From: Pedobacter cryoconitis
GTDB lineage: Bacteria > Bacteroidota > Bacteroidia > Sphingobacteriales > Sphingobacteriaceae
Assembly (NCBI RefSeq): GCF_014207135.1
Contig: NZ_JACHCC010000015.1
Span: forward strand, 154,548-218,547
Reading direction: 5' to 3'
Length of the DNA: 64,000 bases
Shown: positions 63,943-64,000 of the stretch, piece after piece
Numbering within the stretch: position 1 is the stretch's first letter
Layout: every line of letters starts with the position of its first letter
Program-made: the position numbers and the translations under genes
Notes under the pieces: model-generated
The model's database searches: none
What the model was told of the DNA's origin: nothing
The model's input: only the letters and a program-made list of their open reading frames with translations

Positions 63943-64000
63943 ATGAGTATAGAAAACGAACATCCCAAGAAAGGGAAAGGAGGCAGAACCTCGCCACATT
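63943..64000 (+). CDS. Start of an unidentified gene, cut by window end
   Basis: ATG at 63943 opens a frame with no stop to the window edge (19 codons): MSIENEHPKKGKGGRTSPH, basic and polar. Too short to assign. The 111 bp between the RDD stop and this start hold no recognisable element. Confidence 0.4.
   Translation, partial: MSIENEHPKKGKGGRTSPH

Overview
The window looks like a chromosomal segment of a Pedobacter-like Sphingobacteriaceae bacterium (Bacteroidota). Evidence seen here: six SusC/SusD outer-membrane transporter pairs, two FecI-type sigma / FecR anti-sigma pairs, candidate -7 boxes of the Bacteroidota form TAnnTTTG, no obvious Shine-Dalgarno sites, and a eukaryote-like (type 2) isoleucyl-tRNA synthetase. 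The genus is an inference.

Layout. 1-1180: an NmrA-like oxidoreductase (cut by the window edge) divergent from its likely HxlR regulator, with both -7 boxes and an operator-like dyad in the 77-bp gap. 1214-5600: housekeeping operon ileS, a DksA/TraR-like gene, lspA. 5758-9099: a small membrane protein, an odd intergenic repeat, a secreted C1 peptidase and a secreted trypsin-like protease with a degenerate second protease domain. 9232-17770: a sigma/anti-sigma controlled SusCD locus ending in a phosphodiesterase-alkaline phosphatase fusion. 17855-22409: Xaa-Pro aminopeptidase, GH97 glycosidase and an Endo H-like GH18 lipoprotein. 22779-27312: a second SusCD pair preceded by LacI-type palindromes. 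27405-29414: transketolase. 29481-36172: a third SusCD pair with its own FecR and sigma factor. 36397-43556: a fourth SusCD pair plus a GH92 alpha-mannosidase. 43610-44477: a barnase-like lipoprotein RNase and a barstar-like inhibitor. 44627-49248: a fifth SusCD pair whose long leader contains a clear SAM-I (S-box) riboswitch and a 36-codon small ORF. 50069-54779: a sixth SusCD pair, divergent from the fifth. 54845-56944: universal stress protein and a MarR-GNAT fusion with FNR-like and MarR-like sites between them. 56948-63831: a MoxR/DUF58/DUF4350/DUF4129/SpoIIM membrane cluster with a divergent RDD gene. A new gene starts at 63943 and runs off the window.

How the genes work together. Most of the window is nutrient acquisition. 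The first SusCD pair is tied to organophosphate cleavage. The Endo H-like enzyme, GH92 mannosidase and perhaps GH97 fit harvesting of high-mannose N-glycans, though they sit in separate transcription units. Pairs three to six share a VTAL/VTAM plug-start signature and a SusD-like_2 type partner, unlike pairs one and two. The most striking element is the S-box riboswitch in front of a SusCD operon, which suggests outer-membrane import of a methionine or sulfur source (perhaps peptides) shut off by S-adenosylmethionine. Other notable points are the GIHH active-site signature of IleRS (linked to mupirocin hyper-resistance) and the lipoprotein barnase with its barstar.
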